From Actinomycetota bacterium (lineage in GTDB: Bacteria > Actinomycetota > Acidimicrobiia > Acidimicrobiales > JAMCPD01), in assembly GCA_023379935.1 (NCBI GenBank), contig JAMCPD010000022.1, positions 1 through 64,000 on the forward strand: DNA of 64,000 nt, read 5' to 3'. The notes beneath the pieces were generated by a model. The model saw only the letters and a list, made by a program, of their open reading frames with translations, made no database searches and was not told the origin of the DNA. Within the stretch, counting starts at the first letter, position 1; each line of letters opens with the position of its first letter. Of the stretch, positions 9,036-18,676 are shown piece after piece. Position numbers and translations under genes: made by a program.

Positions 9036-10283
9036 TTACTCACAGGCAACTGGTTGCTTGACAACCAGATAGCTGCACAAGTTTTGCAACCGCTTTGCAG
9101 AATCAAGCCAAGTGTATTTTTTTGCGCGAGCCTGAGCATGACGGGAAATACCGTCTGACAGCTCGGTATTCGTCAACAGCATTCTGGTATAAGCGGAAAA
9201 AGCATCTTTATCAAAGTTGTCAACCAGAAAACCGGTGATTTTGTGATCTATCAATGACTGTAAACCGCCTACTGCGGAAGCGACAACCGGGGTACCGCAA
9301 GCGGCAGCTTCCAGTGCCACCAAACCAAAGGATTCGGTCTTAGACGGTACTAAACACACATCGGCTGCTCTGTAGTAAGTTGATAAACGCTCATGCGGCT
9401 GAGGCTCAACAAAATAAACAGCATCACAGACTCCCAAACGCTGTGATTGTGCTTTCAACTGTGTAAGTTGATGTTCGCCACTTTTCCCGCTGGGCCCACC
9501 CACAATAGCCAAAACGGCATTAGGAAATGTCTTTCGTATGTCAGCTAGCACTTCAACAGCTATGTCGGGACCTTTGAGAGACTGGATACGCCCTACAAAG
9601 AGCAGCAGGGGATCTGCGTTAATCCCAAGTGCCCTTCGGGCCTGAGAAGGCATCCCGGGTCCGAAAAATGCATGATCAACGGCAGGGGGAACAGTATGGA
9701 TACGAGAAGGATCAGCCTTATAAAGCTCCCTAAGTTGTGCCTCTTCGGTTGCGGAACAAGCCAACATTGCATCGGAACATTGTATGATTTCAGTCTCAGC
9801 CAATGCTCTTTTAGCAAGAAATATCGGGTCTTCATCAGGATCGGCGATTGCTTTCACTCGAGCCAAAGTATGAAAAGTGGAAATTAAGGGAATATTGAAT
9901 TCATGCTTCAAAATATGTGCCGCAATTCCCGATAGCCAGTAGTTGGCGTGAATTGCATCATAAGATAGCCGCATGTCCATCATTTCAGCAACATTGGAGG
10001 CAAACTCTTCCGCCAGTTCCGGTAAAGACTCTTTGGGGATCAGAGCCAACGGACCGCCACGAACATAATGCAGTCTAAAGCCCGGTTCTACGAGGACGCT
10101 GGAAGGATAGTCACGGGTCAAAGCTCTGGTGTAAACATCGCACTCATTACCCAGCCGGGCTAAAGCAGTCGCCAGTTGATGGACATAAACATTCATACCC
10201 CCGCCATCTCCGCTGCCGGGTTGAGACAGCGGAGATGTATGCATTGATATGATAGCCAACCTAAGGGGTGTTTTTAGAGGCAT
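9036..10283 (-). CDS. mshA: D-inositol-3-phosphate glycosyltransferase (mycothiol pathway)
   Basis: ISMHTSPLSQPGSGDGGGMNVYV, STFHTLARVK, PSKTESFGLVALEAAACGTPVVASAVGGL. Confidence 0.92.
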   Translation of the reverse strand: MPLKTPLRLAIISMHTSPLSQPGSGDGGGMNVYVHQLATALARLGNECDVYTRALTRDYPSSVLVEPGFRLHYVRGGPLALIPKESLPELAEEFASNVAEMMDMRLSYDAIHANYWLSGIAAHILKHEFNIPLISTFHTLARVKAIADPDEDPIFLAKRALAETEIIQCSDAMLACSATEEAQLRELYKADPSRIHTVPPAVDHAFFGPGMPSQARRALGINADPLLLFVGRIQSLKGPDIAVEVLADIRKTFPNAVLAIVGGPSGKSGEHQLTQLKAQSQRLGVCDAVYFVEPQPHERLSTYYRAADVCLVPSKTESFGLVALEAAACGTPVVASAVGGLQSLIDHKITGFLVDNFDKDAFSAYTRMLLTNTELSDGISRHAQARAKKYTWLDSAKRLQNLCSYLVVKQPVACE

Positions 10284-10644
10284 TTTCCCGTTTGAAAGAT
10301 GTGTAAACATGTATAAGGGTCTGTTTTTGGTCATTGTTTAAAAACTTATCTGCCAGTATGGACCTTGGTACGTCTATATCTTGCCCGTGATCATCCAAAA
10401 TCCCAGCCCTGACATATAGCGTCTCGGCAGATATGCTTAGTGCTCTTGCAATCTGTTGCAGTATTTCAGCAGAAGGTTTACGTAGTCCGCGCTCTATCTG
10501 GGAAAGATAAGGGTTTGAAATACCGGCCAACTCCGAAAGCCGCCGTAAGCTGAGGCGGGCATTATTTCTCTGTTCAGATATGAAACCTCCAAGTTCCCGC
10601 CATTTACCCGCAAGTTGGGCCATATCCGGCTTTATCTTTTCCAC
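10261..10644 (-). CDS. XRE-family HTH regulator
   Basis: LRRLSELAGISNPYLSQIERGLRKPSAEILQQIARALSIS. Confidence 0.88.
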   Translation of the reverse strand: MEKIKPDMAQLAGKWRELGGFISEQRNNARLSLRRLSELAGISNPYLSQIERGLRKPSAEILQQIARALSISAETLYVRAGILDDHGQDIDVPRSILADKFLNNDQKQTLIHVYTSFKRENASKNTP

Positions 10645-10666
10645 ATCATCCCCGTATCATCTGCGA

Positions 10667-11254
10667 TCATTGTAAATGCTCATCTACCTTGATTTCACCT
10701 GATTGATAGCGCCTGACCAGTTCGGCTTGGATGCTGTCTATATGTTTGTGCAGTAAACGGCGCTTATGCGACAACTCTCTTTCCAGATCTTTCAAAGAAG
10801 ACAACATTGACTCAATCTCAGAATGTTCCAACGAATCTAGCAGGATCATATTTTGAGAGTTTACTACTTGTTCTACTTTTTCTATCCATTCAGTAGCATT
10901 TTGGCCGGGAGATAGGAAAACCGGTAAGTGGCCGATACCGCTGGGGCGAGGGTGAGCCGCCAGAATTGTTGAGAGTTTATCTGTCAAAACCGTCAGATCA
11001 TTCTGTTCACTCTGCGGGTTGGTATCTTCAACTTCAAGCCAGGCTTTCAGCAAATCAAGTCGACCTTGAGCAACTCTTCGCGTATAAGAGATGGCAACTT
11101 CGGCCTCCATGCACTCATTGCGTATGCAGCGAAGTTCATCAACTCCCATCTTCTTCAAATCATCACGACTTGGAGACAGAAACAGCTTATCCCACTGTTG
11201 TTCCTCAGTTCTTGGAACATCTTTTTTCACAACACCTTCTTGCTCCATTGCCAT
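10667..11254 (-). CDS. RsiG-like putative c-di-GMP-binding anti-sigma factor
   Basis: EVAISYTRRVAQGRLD fits E-x3-S-x2-R-x3-Q-x3-D; ERELSHKRRLLHKHID fits the same spacing with H for Q. Start chosen at MAMEQEG. Confidence 0.7.
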   Translation of the reverse strand: MAMEQEGVVKKDVPRTEEQQWDKLFLSPSRDDLKKMGVDELRCIRNECMEAEVAISYTRRVAQGRLDLLKAWLEVEDTNPQSEQNDLTVLTDKLSTILAAHPRPSGIGHLPVFLSPGQNATEWIEKVEQVVNSQNMILLDSLEHSEIESMLSSLKDLERELSHKRRLLHKHIDSIQAELVRRYQSGEIKVDEHLQ

Positions 11255-11255
11255 C

Positions 11256-11630
11256 CTACTTTCCCGATTTTCTTGATTTTCGACCAAACCATTCTGCTTT
11301 ATTAGGCGGCCAGTAACGGTATATGACTTTCCCCAATACCATATCAAGTGTTATGGGTCCAAAGGTTCTGCTGTCTGTACTGGCTAATGGATTATCACCC
11401 ATAACTAATACCTTATCATCATTTATTTCGCTAATCCTTTTAATTAGTATACGTCTTGTTTGCCGGGGATCTCTAACTGCTACTATGTCCCCCGGCAAAA
11501 AAGACAGCCGACGGAGAAACAGGTTGGTGCGCAACACCACAACACGTTCTCCATTATACAACGAAGGCTCCATACTTGAGCCAATAACCTCAATCCTTGT
11601 CAACAAGCGAGCGGGGGACGACTTCTCCAA
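11256..11630 (-). CDS. sodX: S26 signal-peptidase-like protease, probable Ni-SOD maturation protease
   Basis: VIGSSMEPSLYNGERVVV, LIKRISEINDDKVLVMGDNPLASTDSRTFGPI; divergent from sodN. Confidence 0.85.
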   Translation of the reverse strand: MEKSSPARLLTRIEVIGSSMEPSLYNGERVVVLRTNLFLRRLSFLPGDIVAVRDPRQTRRILIKRISEINDDKVLVMGDNPLASTDSRTFGPITLDMVLGKVIYRYWPPNKAEWFGRKSRKSGK

Positions 11631-11793
11631 TGTATAATCATTCTTTCAAATTTATATATTTTCCACTTTTCAGACATTGTGATAGTATTATTATTATAAA
11701 TAAGCTAGTATAATCAGAATAACAACTAAAATACTACCGTGTATAATTAAAAAAGACCAGGACAGACTCAAGAATGTCCGGAAAGGAACAGTT

Positions 11794-12219
11794 ATGAAAA
11801 TGAATACTAAAAGTTATTTCTTGTCATTGTTGGACAAATTCAACAAGCCAATTGTCGCTTACGCACACTGCGACCTGCCTTGTGGTGTATACGATCCCGC
11901 GCAGGCGCGTATTGAAGCGGAATCGGTAAAAGCCTGTATGGAAAAGTTCAATACATCTGACGACGAAGTTTTCAAACAAAGAGCAGTCACTATAAAGGAA
12001 CAAAGAGCAGAACTTGTAAAACACCATCTCTGGATACTCTGGACGGACTATTTTAAGCCCGAACATCTTAATAAGTTCCCGGAACTACACGAGCTGTTTT
12101 GGAAAGCAACCAAGTCTGCTGGCGAAACAAAAAAGACCAACAACACCGCTGTGGCAGATGAGTTGTTGAGTCATATAGAAGCTATTGCCAAGATTTTTTG
12201 GGAAACTAAAAAAAGCTAA
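11794..12219 (+). CDS. sodN: Nickel superoxide dismutase
   Basis: HCDLPCGVYDPAQARIEAESV nickel hook after a short propeptide. Confidence 0.96.
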   Translation: MKMNTKSYFLSLLDKFNKPIVAYAHCDLPCGVYDPAQARIEAESVKACMEKFNTSDDEVFKQRAVTIKEQRAELVKHHLWILWTDYFKPEHLNKFPELHELFWKATKSAGETKKTNNTAVADELLSHIEAIAKIFWETKKS

Positions 12220-13064
12220 ACTTTAATTTCTGCCCATCCATTCTTAATAACAGTTTGGTCGGCGCTTTTGGCCTCAAAAGCATAAGAATGTATTCCGCCG
12301 GAAGATCCGGCATCATACAAGGTGGTGGCAACATCGTTACCCGGTAATACAAATTTGGCAAACCTAACTGCCAACCGGGCTAAACGCTGCGGATCTTGGT
12401 CCGCGGCAAGTTTAAGTACTGCCTGGCTTGTCATTGCCATAGTGCATAACCCATGCAGTATAATGCCGGGGAGTCCGACACTTTTAGCAACAGCCTCATC
12501 TAAGTGAATTGGATTACGATCTCCGGAAGCATCTGCATAACGCTGCGTTTGATCCTGGTCCACATGAACAGTGAATGTGCCGATCGGATTTGATCGCAGA
12601 CCTTGGCCAAATGTATGATCGGGCTTATCTGGGCCGCCACTGCTTCCATCACTGACTTGTCGTATAAACATCGTACCGTACTGAGTCAATACCAGCCCGC
12701 CGTCTTCGGTATCATGGCTTGTCAATTTTATTGTGTAACGAGATCCGGTAGGGCTCACTCTTATGCTAAACGCCTCAGCCTGCGTAGTAAGTGAACGTCC
12801 GGGAATCAACGGACGTGAAAAGTGCATATCGTGTTCTCCGTGCACCAGCATCAACAGCGATTCAGCCGGAACCACATCTCCAACCGCATACCCCAAGCCA
12901 CTCCACGCCGCCACTACTCCAAATACCGGCGGAGCATACTTACCTTCCAAATAAGCAGGAATATCATCATTGGTGGCCAAAGCATACGCTTTAGCCCGGT
13001 TAGGATCTATCACCTCAACCTTTTCCGGATAAACGGTACCTAACTTTTCAACAGCTAATGCCAT
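12216..13064 (-). CDS. MaoC-like (hot-dog) dehydratase, two-domain
   Basis: YADASGDRNPIHLDEAVAKSVGLPGIILHGLCTMAM. Confidence 0.85.
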   Translation of the reverse strand: MALAVEKLGTVYPEKVEVIDPNRAKAYALATNDDIPAYLEGKYAPPVFGVVAAWSGLGYAVGDVVPAESLLMLVHGEHDMHFSRPLIPGRSLTTQAEAFSIRVSPTGSRYTIKLTSHDTEDGGLVLTQYGTMFIRQVSDGSSGGPDKPDHTFGQGLRSNPIGTFTVHVDQDQTQRYADASGDRNPIHLDEAVAKSVGLPGIILHGLCTMAMTSQAVLKLAADQDPQRLARLAVRFAKFVLPGNDVATTLYDAGSSGGIHSYAFEAKSADQTVIKNGWAEIKV

Positions 13065-13089
13065 TTCGTTTGCTCCTTTCCATCTTTTA

Positions 13090-13347
13090 TCACCTTATAC
13101 ATCCTCTGTGCTGTTGACACCTTGTAATCAAGGGATCTTCTTGTATTTCAGATAAATCTATCTTATTTCCACACTGCTCACAGGTATCGTAAATACCTTT
13201 TTCCAAACGAGTTAGTGCATGCTCAACACCGGACAGTTCCGCCTCCAACTCCGTGATAACGTTACGATTCCAGGTTTGGACTTTGACAGCACTTGTATCA
13301 CCGGGGTTGCCGGTATCATAATTCTTATTTACATCCACGAACATCAA
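13090..13347 (-). CDS. DksA/TraR-type C4 zinc-finger protein
   Basis: ALTRLEKGIYDTCEQCGNKIDLSEIQEDPLITRCQQHRGC. Confidence 0.75.
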   Translation of the reverse strand: MMFVDVNKNYDTGNPGDTSAVKVQTWNRNVITELEAELSGVEHALTRLEKGIYDTCEQCGNKIDLSEIQEDPLITRCQQHRGCIR

Positions 13348-13419
13348 TTCTATACGATAAAGCTGGCAGTTGCGAAACTGTACCAGGTGTACCAGGTATA
13401 TATGGTAGAAATTTTTTAC

Positions 13420-15165
13420 TCACACCGGTTCCGCGGTTATCAGTACACCAAGTGCACTGATAATACCTTTAGCCGCTTCGCGCCCCTGGGCCATAGCTTC
13501 AACAACGCTTGACGGTCCGTTCAGCGCATCACCCGCCACCCAACAGTTATCCCTCAGCGGTTGGGTCACCATTTCAAGGCTTCGTTCGTGTAAAAGTACT
13601 GCCTTAGCTATTGTTGAATAAGGTCCCCTTTCACTAAGTCCGCTGGCTTCTATGGAAGTTCGCGGCATATCATCTAAAGAGCGATTTGGATGAAGGGGCA
13701 AAGGTGGAAGGATTCCAGCACCTACAGAATTATCTACCTTAAATCCTGTCGCTATGACCATACCGTCAACATCCATATATGAGGTATCCTTTATCAGTTT
13801 CCAAAACGATTTGGATGATGGAGCCAGTACTACTCCTTTGATTGCACCGTTGTTTTCTTCCAATGATTCAACCCTTGTACCAAAGCGTACAGATACTCCT
13901 TCTTTTACAGCTTGTAACAGCTCATCATGACGTACTCTAGCATCAGACTCTTTGCTTCTGCGTATTGATAGTGGGTGTTTGCCAAGTCGTCTGGCTGTTC
14001 TGCATACGGCCATAGCTGTGTCACCACCACCGATAACAAGAAGGGGCAGGTTTTCTCCATCTGCCTGAGATTGACCGAAGAGATGATCTGTAGCTTTATC
14101 AGGTAGGTGCGAGTTTTCAAGAAAGGTCCTTGCATCTACTACACCTTTTAAATGTGAGCTGTAAAGGGATAGCGAAGGTGGGATAGAGGCACCATGCGCC
14201 AGCAACACAGCATCATAGTTTTTACAAAGTTCGTTCAGTCGCACATCTTTACCAAGCGTGCAGTTTAAAGAAATTGTTAGATTCTCAAACTGTTCAAGTA
14301 TTTTAAGCATTGAGGTAACAAGATTGCGTGGTAAAACATAGCCGGGCATACCCCAAGAAAGTACACCACCAAGGCGATCGTCTCTTTCCAAAATCCTCAC
14401 CTTAACCCCGGTGGATAACAGCCAATATGCTGCCGCTATTCCGGCGGGTCCACCACCGACAACGACTACTTGGGGCTTTGATTGAACATTTGACTGTGTC
14501 AAAGTATGCATAAAATCACCTGAACAGATATCGGCTTTACGCTCTAGGGGGGGTTGGATTTGCATATCAGCGACAAAACGTTCCAACAGACCAATACTTA
14601 CCGGTTTCGCCCCAGCAAGATTAAGCGCACATGTCCCTTCGCATTGAGCTTCTTTATCACAAACACGTGCACAGATGGCCGCGAATATGGTAGTTTGATC
14701 CAACACCTCGCCAGCCTTTTTGATATCGCCATTTTTTATAGCCGTTATGAACCCGGGTATATCGTTATGTGCCGGGCACCCCCAGACGCAACTCGGGTCC
14801 GGGCAGTTAATACAACGGGATGCCTCAATCTGCGCGTCGTGCAATGAAGAAAATCCCATTTCCACCTCTTTCATATCTCCTTCTATCGGGTCCGGGAAAT
14901 AGGGAAGGGGACGTTTAGGAATTGAATTGAGAACAGACCCTTTGACAGTAATGGCGCCATAAGGACATACATGTTCACATATGCGACACCCGATACATGA
15001 AGCACTGTCAGACACAAATAGGCCGTTGTCGTCTATTGACAGGACATTGACGGGGCAACGAACGACACAGTCGCCACACTCAACGCACGACAACGACCAT
15101 ATCTTTACTTTTGGCATTTTCAGATCTTCCGGTTCTTTTGAAGTTTTTGACGACAAACTCCTCAT
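13420..15165 (-). CDS. 2[4Fe-4S] ferredoxin-GltD-like FAD/NAD(P) oxidoreductase fusion
   Basis: CVECGDCVVRCPVNVL, CIGCRICEHVCPYGAI; then GltD-type CPDPSCVWGCPAHNDIP, VVGGGPAGIAAAYWL, GGGDTAMAV. ATGA overlap with the upstream gene. Confidence 0.85.
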   Translation of the reverse strand: MRSLSSKTSKEPEDLKMPKVKIWSLSCVECGDCVVRCPVNVLSIDDNGLFVSDSASCIGCRICEHVCPYGAITVKGSVLNSIPKRPLPYFPDPIEGDMKEVEMGFSSLHDAQIEASRCINCPDPSCVWGCPAHNDIPGFITAIKNGDIKKAGEVLDQTTIFAAICARVCDKEAQCEGTCALNLAGAKPVSIGLLERFVADMQIQPPLERKADICSGDFMHTLTQSNVQSKPQVVVVGGGPAGIAAAYWLLSTGVKVRILERDDRLGGVLSWGMPGYVLPRNLVTSMLKILEQFENLTISLNCTLGKDVRLNELCKNYDAVLLAHGASIPPSLSLYSSHLKGVVDARTFLENSHLPDKATDHLFGQSQADGENLPLLVIGGGDTAMAVCRTARRLGKHPLSIRRSKESDARVRHDELLQAVKEGVSVRFGTRVESLEENNGAIKGVVLAPSSKSFWKLIKDTSYMDVDGMVIATGFKVDNSVGAGILPPLPLHPNRSLDDMPRTSIEASGLSERGPYSTIAKAVLLHERSLEMVTQPLRDNCWVAGDALNGPSSVVEAMAQGREAAKGIISALGVLITAEPV

Positions 15166-16835
15166 GTAGCCAATCCCCCTATCTGAAAGTAAAACCATGA
15201 CGTTACCGCGCCAATAACCAGTATAAAAACAAGCGAAGCAACCCTACCCGCCAAAGGGCGAGAACTTAACATCAAAAGTTCATTGTTATAGATGCGGTGC
15301 ATGCTCCAAAGCGATACCAGCGTGCCAATACCCATTATTACAAGTTGGATCAAAAGAGCTGATCCTGATAGCCCTATCGGAGAAAAGGAAACTAAATGAG
15401 AGCGGACAACTCTAAGATGCGCAGTCCCAAAAATATTCCAGTTCCTTCCAAAGGGGTCGGAGATTACCTGAATGATTCTGGGAACGTAAAACAAAAAGGT
15501 TGGCGTACGATTTGCTATAAGGTCTGCCGTAACAAGTGGTATAGCGGCATAAGAAAGGGGAACCAGCCAATCTTTTATCCAACGTTTGATAACACCAGTA
15601 ATCTTGATGATAGTCCTTTCGGTAGCGGCAGCCGCCGGCAAAAGCGTGCTGCCGGCTACAAGGCGAACACCTACAATTCCTATACCGACAACAAGGGCGG
15701 TCGCAAAAACTATTCCAAAATAGTCAACAGGGTTGGGATAACGGGTGAAAAAGGGGGTATGTGAATCCAACCACTGATCAAGGCTGGTATACCATAATGT
15801 AGCATTAACAGTCATAAATGTTATGACACCAAAGCCGAATATCAACGCCAACGCAATGTCAATTCGACGCTTACCGGGTGCGATGACTGCGCTTAGAGGG
15901 GGTTGTACATAAAGCCCGACATTGTCATAGGGGCAAGCCTTATAACACTCGCTGCACAGCCCACACATGGTGGTAGATGAGGTATTTCCCGGCCAGTCAT
16001 ACCAGGGGCATTCATAACCGTCAACTCCCCCACGTAAGCATTCCTTGGTGGGGCATGTGTTACAACGATCAAAATCGCGTGCATGAAATCTTGCAGACAT
16101 GCCAACGGTGCCAAGTGGCGCAAAAACCGCGGTCAATGGACATAGGTAGGCACAAAAAGTTCTGCGTTCAAAAACAAGATGCATTATGAGTGCAAGCGCA
16201 ATTATCGCTATTACTAAAAGCCCGGTGGTAAATGGATCCGCCGACGCAGAAATATTATAGTACTCCTCGATAAAGGTGAGTATAATAAACGCCGCCACAG
16301 ATGGAAGTATCCCCCAGCGAATAAGGGAGCGCGGCCATCGTAAATTTAAACCTATACTACGCCTTTTGCGTTTCCACAAGGCACCTCTTTGAACCCATTC
16401 AGCAAAACCGCCAAACGGACAGACCATACACCAACCCCTTCCTACGCCAGCCATGAGCAACCACACAAGCGACCACCATAACCACCAAGTTATAACTGTA
16501 GAAAAGTTCAATCTGCTCCAAGTATCAACGAGGGTTGTATTGAACGCCCAACTCGGATGTGCGGCTGCAACAGCGACTGCTTTTGCTCCCGTAGTTCCTC
16601 CACCCCCGGCACCAAAAAATCCATTTACCGCATGAGTTGATGCCTTGGCTGCATTACCGAAATTAACAGCTTTTGTCTTTACGCTTTGGGGCAAAACAGT
16701 TCCTCCAACGATTCCGGTTATCAATACCAACCAAAAAAGTAACTGATTTGGCAGAATAACGAGAAACTGAAATATCCTCCAAGAAAGAATGCGATCTATC
16801 AGTTTACCCGCTACCGGTATTTTTGTTAAATCCAC
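15162..16835 (-). CDS. Membrane polyferredoxin (NapH/FixG-like)
   Basis: CMVCPFGGFAEW, CAYLCPLTAVFAPLG, CNTCPTKEC, CGLCSECYKACPYDNVGLY plus multiple TM segments. Confidence 0.85.
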   Translation of the reverse strand: MDLTKIPVAGKLIDRILSWRIFQFLVILPNQLLFWLVLITGIVGGTVLPQSVKTKAVNFGNAAKASTHAVNGFFGAGGGGTTGAKAVAVAAAHPSWAFNTTLVDTWSRLNFSTVITWWLWWSLVWLLMAGVGRGWCMVCPFGGFAEWVQRGALWKRKRRSIGLNLRWPRSLIRWGILPSVAAFIILTFIEEYYNISASADPFTTGLLVIAIIALALIMHLVFERRTFCAYLCPLTAVFAPLGTVGMSARFHARDFDRCNTCPTKECLRGGVDGYECPWYDWPGNTSSTTMCGLCSECYKACPYDNVGLYVQPPLSAVIAPGKRRIDIALALIFGFGVITFMTVNATLWYTSLDQWLDSHTPFFTRYPNPVDYFGIVFATALVVGIGIVGVRLVAGSTLLPAAAATERTIIKITGVIKRWIKDWLVPLSYAAIPLVTADLIANRTPTFLFYVPRIIQVISDPFGRNWNIFGTAHLRVVRSHLVSFSPIGLSGSALLIQLVIMGIGTLVSLWSMHRIYNNELLMLSSRPLAGRVASLVFILVIGAVTSWFYFQIGGLAT

Positions 16836-16869
16836 ACCGTTTCTGTAAAAACTGCTGTTAGTCCTCTCG

Positions 16870-17727
16870 CTACTGTCCGGGAGCTTCGCCGGGTGGTTCT
16901 CCAGCCTCGCCTCCAGTCAAGTTTTCCAAGATAACATCCAGGTTGCTAACGTCATTGCTTGGTGGAATAGCTATATGAACAGGGGTACCAAAATCGGAAA
17001 ATCCCATTGTAACTACTACATTCGCATTAAGTTTGCTGACACCGGTTGTGGCATTTGCAAGATTGAAATTGTATTCAATCTTGTTTATAGTACCGGTTGC
17101 GTTTGTCCAAACATCAACAGGAAGCTGGCTTATACCGGTAAAATTAACCTGCTGTTTGAGTAAGGTGTTCATCGTTGACGGAGTAGTTTTTATAGCAGTA
17201 TCCAGATCAACACTCCCTTTATAAGGAGAAGAGTTAGAAGAATGATCTATATTTGGCGTGCCATGCACAACTGCGGTAAGTAAATAATCGGGGTTAAAGG
17301 TTTCAGTTTGAAATACAAAACCAGCCTGAGCAACCGATACGGCATTCAAATCACTCAGCATCAGCTCCACCCAAGGCTTTACCGGGACATTGTGTAACCT
17401 GGCTTGTTTGGGTAACCACAAATACATGGTATTTGAGGTGAATATCATATGGGCGGGACTTGGTAACCCCATTCCGGAAAGCTGTATGTTGCCTTGTTGT
17501 TTAGCAAAGTTGTAGTCGCCGGTAAACTTTCCACTCAACCCGGAACCCGAAGTGGATCTTAACTTGATATAGCCATTGATCTTTGCACTAGCGGCATTCA
17601 TAGTTGCCTTAGCCGCATTTAATATTGCATTGCTTCCTATGTCAGAAGAAGTTCCACAACTACTCACAACTAACCCAACAATTAGAACAAGCACCACCCA
17701 AGTTGTTCTGTTTCTTGATTTTTCCAA
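16870..17727 (-). CDS. Lipoprotein, LppX/LprG-like
   Basis: N-terminal TM with lipobox (VVSSCG) and IKGYIKLRST...SGKFTGDYNF-type fold pattern. Confidence 0.6.
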   Translation of the reverse strand: MEKSRNRTTWVVLVLIVGLVVSSCGTSSDIGSNAILNAAKATMNAASAKINGYIKLRSTSGSGLSGKFTGDYNFAKQQGNIQLSGMGLPSPAHMIFTSNTMYLWLPKQARLHNVPVKPWVELMLSDLNAVSVAQAGFVFQTETFNPDYLLTAVVHGTPNIDHSSNSSPYKGSVDLDTAIKTTPSTMNTLLKQQVNFTGISQLPVDVWTNATGTINKIEYNFNLANATTGVSKLNANVVVTMGFSDFGTPVHIAIPPSNDVSNLDVILENLTGGEAGEPPGEAPGQ

Positions 17728-17926
17728 TTAATACCTACTCCTTGCAAACATAAGGAGTATATTAGTACTGACCGGTATAAAATAATAGAGTATTTGTACC
17801 TAATCAAATAAGTAATTGCACTTATGAAGTAACCCTTATCAATAAGGAACCGTTTATTTTATATAACAAACCTATACACGCTCAAGCCAATATCAACAGT
17901 AGTAAAGCTGTGCTAAACTTTACAAG

Positions 17927-18628
17927 ATGAGCTCATCTGATCAAAATATTCAAACTCCCCAAAATCCTAACAACATACTCGGCGGACCGGATCTACCTAC
18001 CGGATCGGCTGAAATGTGGGATAAACGCTATTCAACCGAAGAACTCGTTTGGTCCGCAGATCCCAATGTGTTTGTACGTGATTTAGTCGAAGGGATGCCT
18101 CCGGGAACTGCCATTGATCTTGGATGTGGTGAAGGCAGGAATGCGCTGTGGCTGGCAGAAAAAGGTTGGAAAACAACGGGAGTCGATTTTTCCAGATCTG
18201 GTATTGAAAAGGCCAAACAACGTTCAAAGGCTATGGGGTTGGAGGTCAACTGGATAGTAGCCGACTTGTCGGTAGCCGACTTGTCGAAAAATTGGAAGAA
18301 GGAATTGACGGGAGTTCCTCCGGGATTTGATCTTGTGGTTATAGCTTATTTGCATCTGCCCAATCAACCCATGCGTAATGTTTTCAAGCTGGCGACAGAG
18401 TTACTCAACCCGGGTGGGCACTTGCTTGTAGTAGGACATGACATATCCAATTTGGAACACGGTTTCGGTGGACCGCCCATCCCAGAGGTCCTATACAGTA
18501 CCGAACTGTTCGCCACTTCCCTGGGAAACATACAGCTGGAACGCAATGAGGTGCTAACCAGAACTGTTGATACCCCTGACGGTGAAAGGCAGGCTTTAGA
18601 CACTTTGGCATGGGGTTGTAAACCTTAA
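17927..18628 (+). CDS. Class I SAM-dependent methyltransferase (TehB-like)
   Basis: AIDLGCGEGRNALWLAEKGWKTTGVDFS. Confidence 0.88.
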   Translation: MSSSDQNIQTPQNPNNILGGPDLPTGSAEMWDKRYSTEELVWSADPNVFVRDLVEGMPPGTAIDLGCGEGRNALWLAEKGWKTTGVDFSRSGIEKAKQRSKAMGLEVNWIVADLSVADLSKNWKKELTGVPPGFDLVVIAYLHLPNQPMRNVFKLATELLNPGGHLLVVGHDISNLEHGFGGPPIPEVLYSTELFATSLGNIQLERNEVLTRTVDTPDGERQALDTLAWGCKP

Positions 18629-18676
18629 AATAACAAGTAAAATATTGCCGGCAAATTGAAGTTGTAAGGATGTAAG

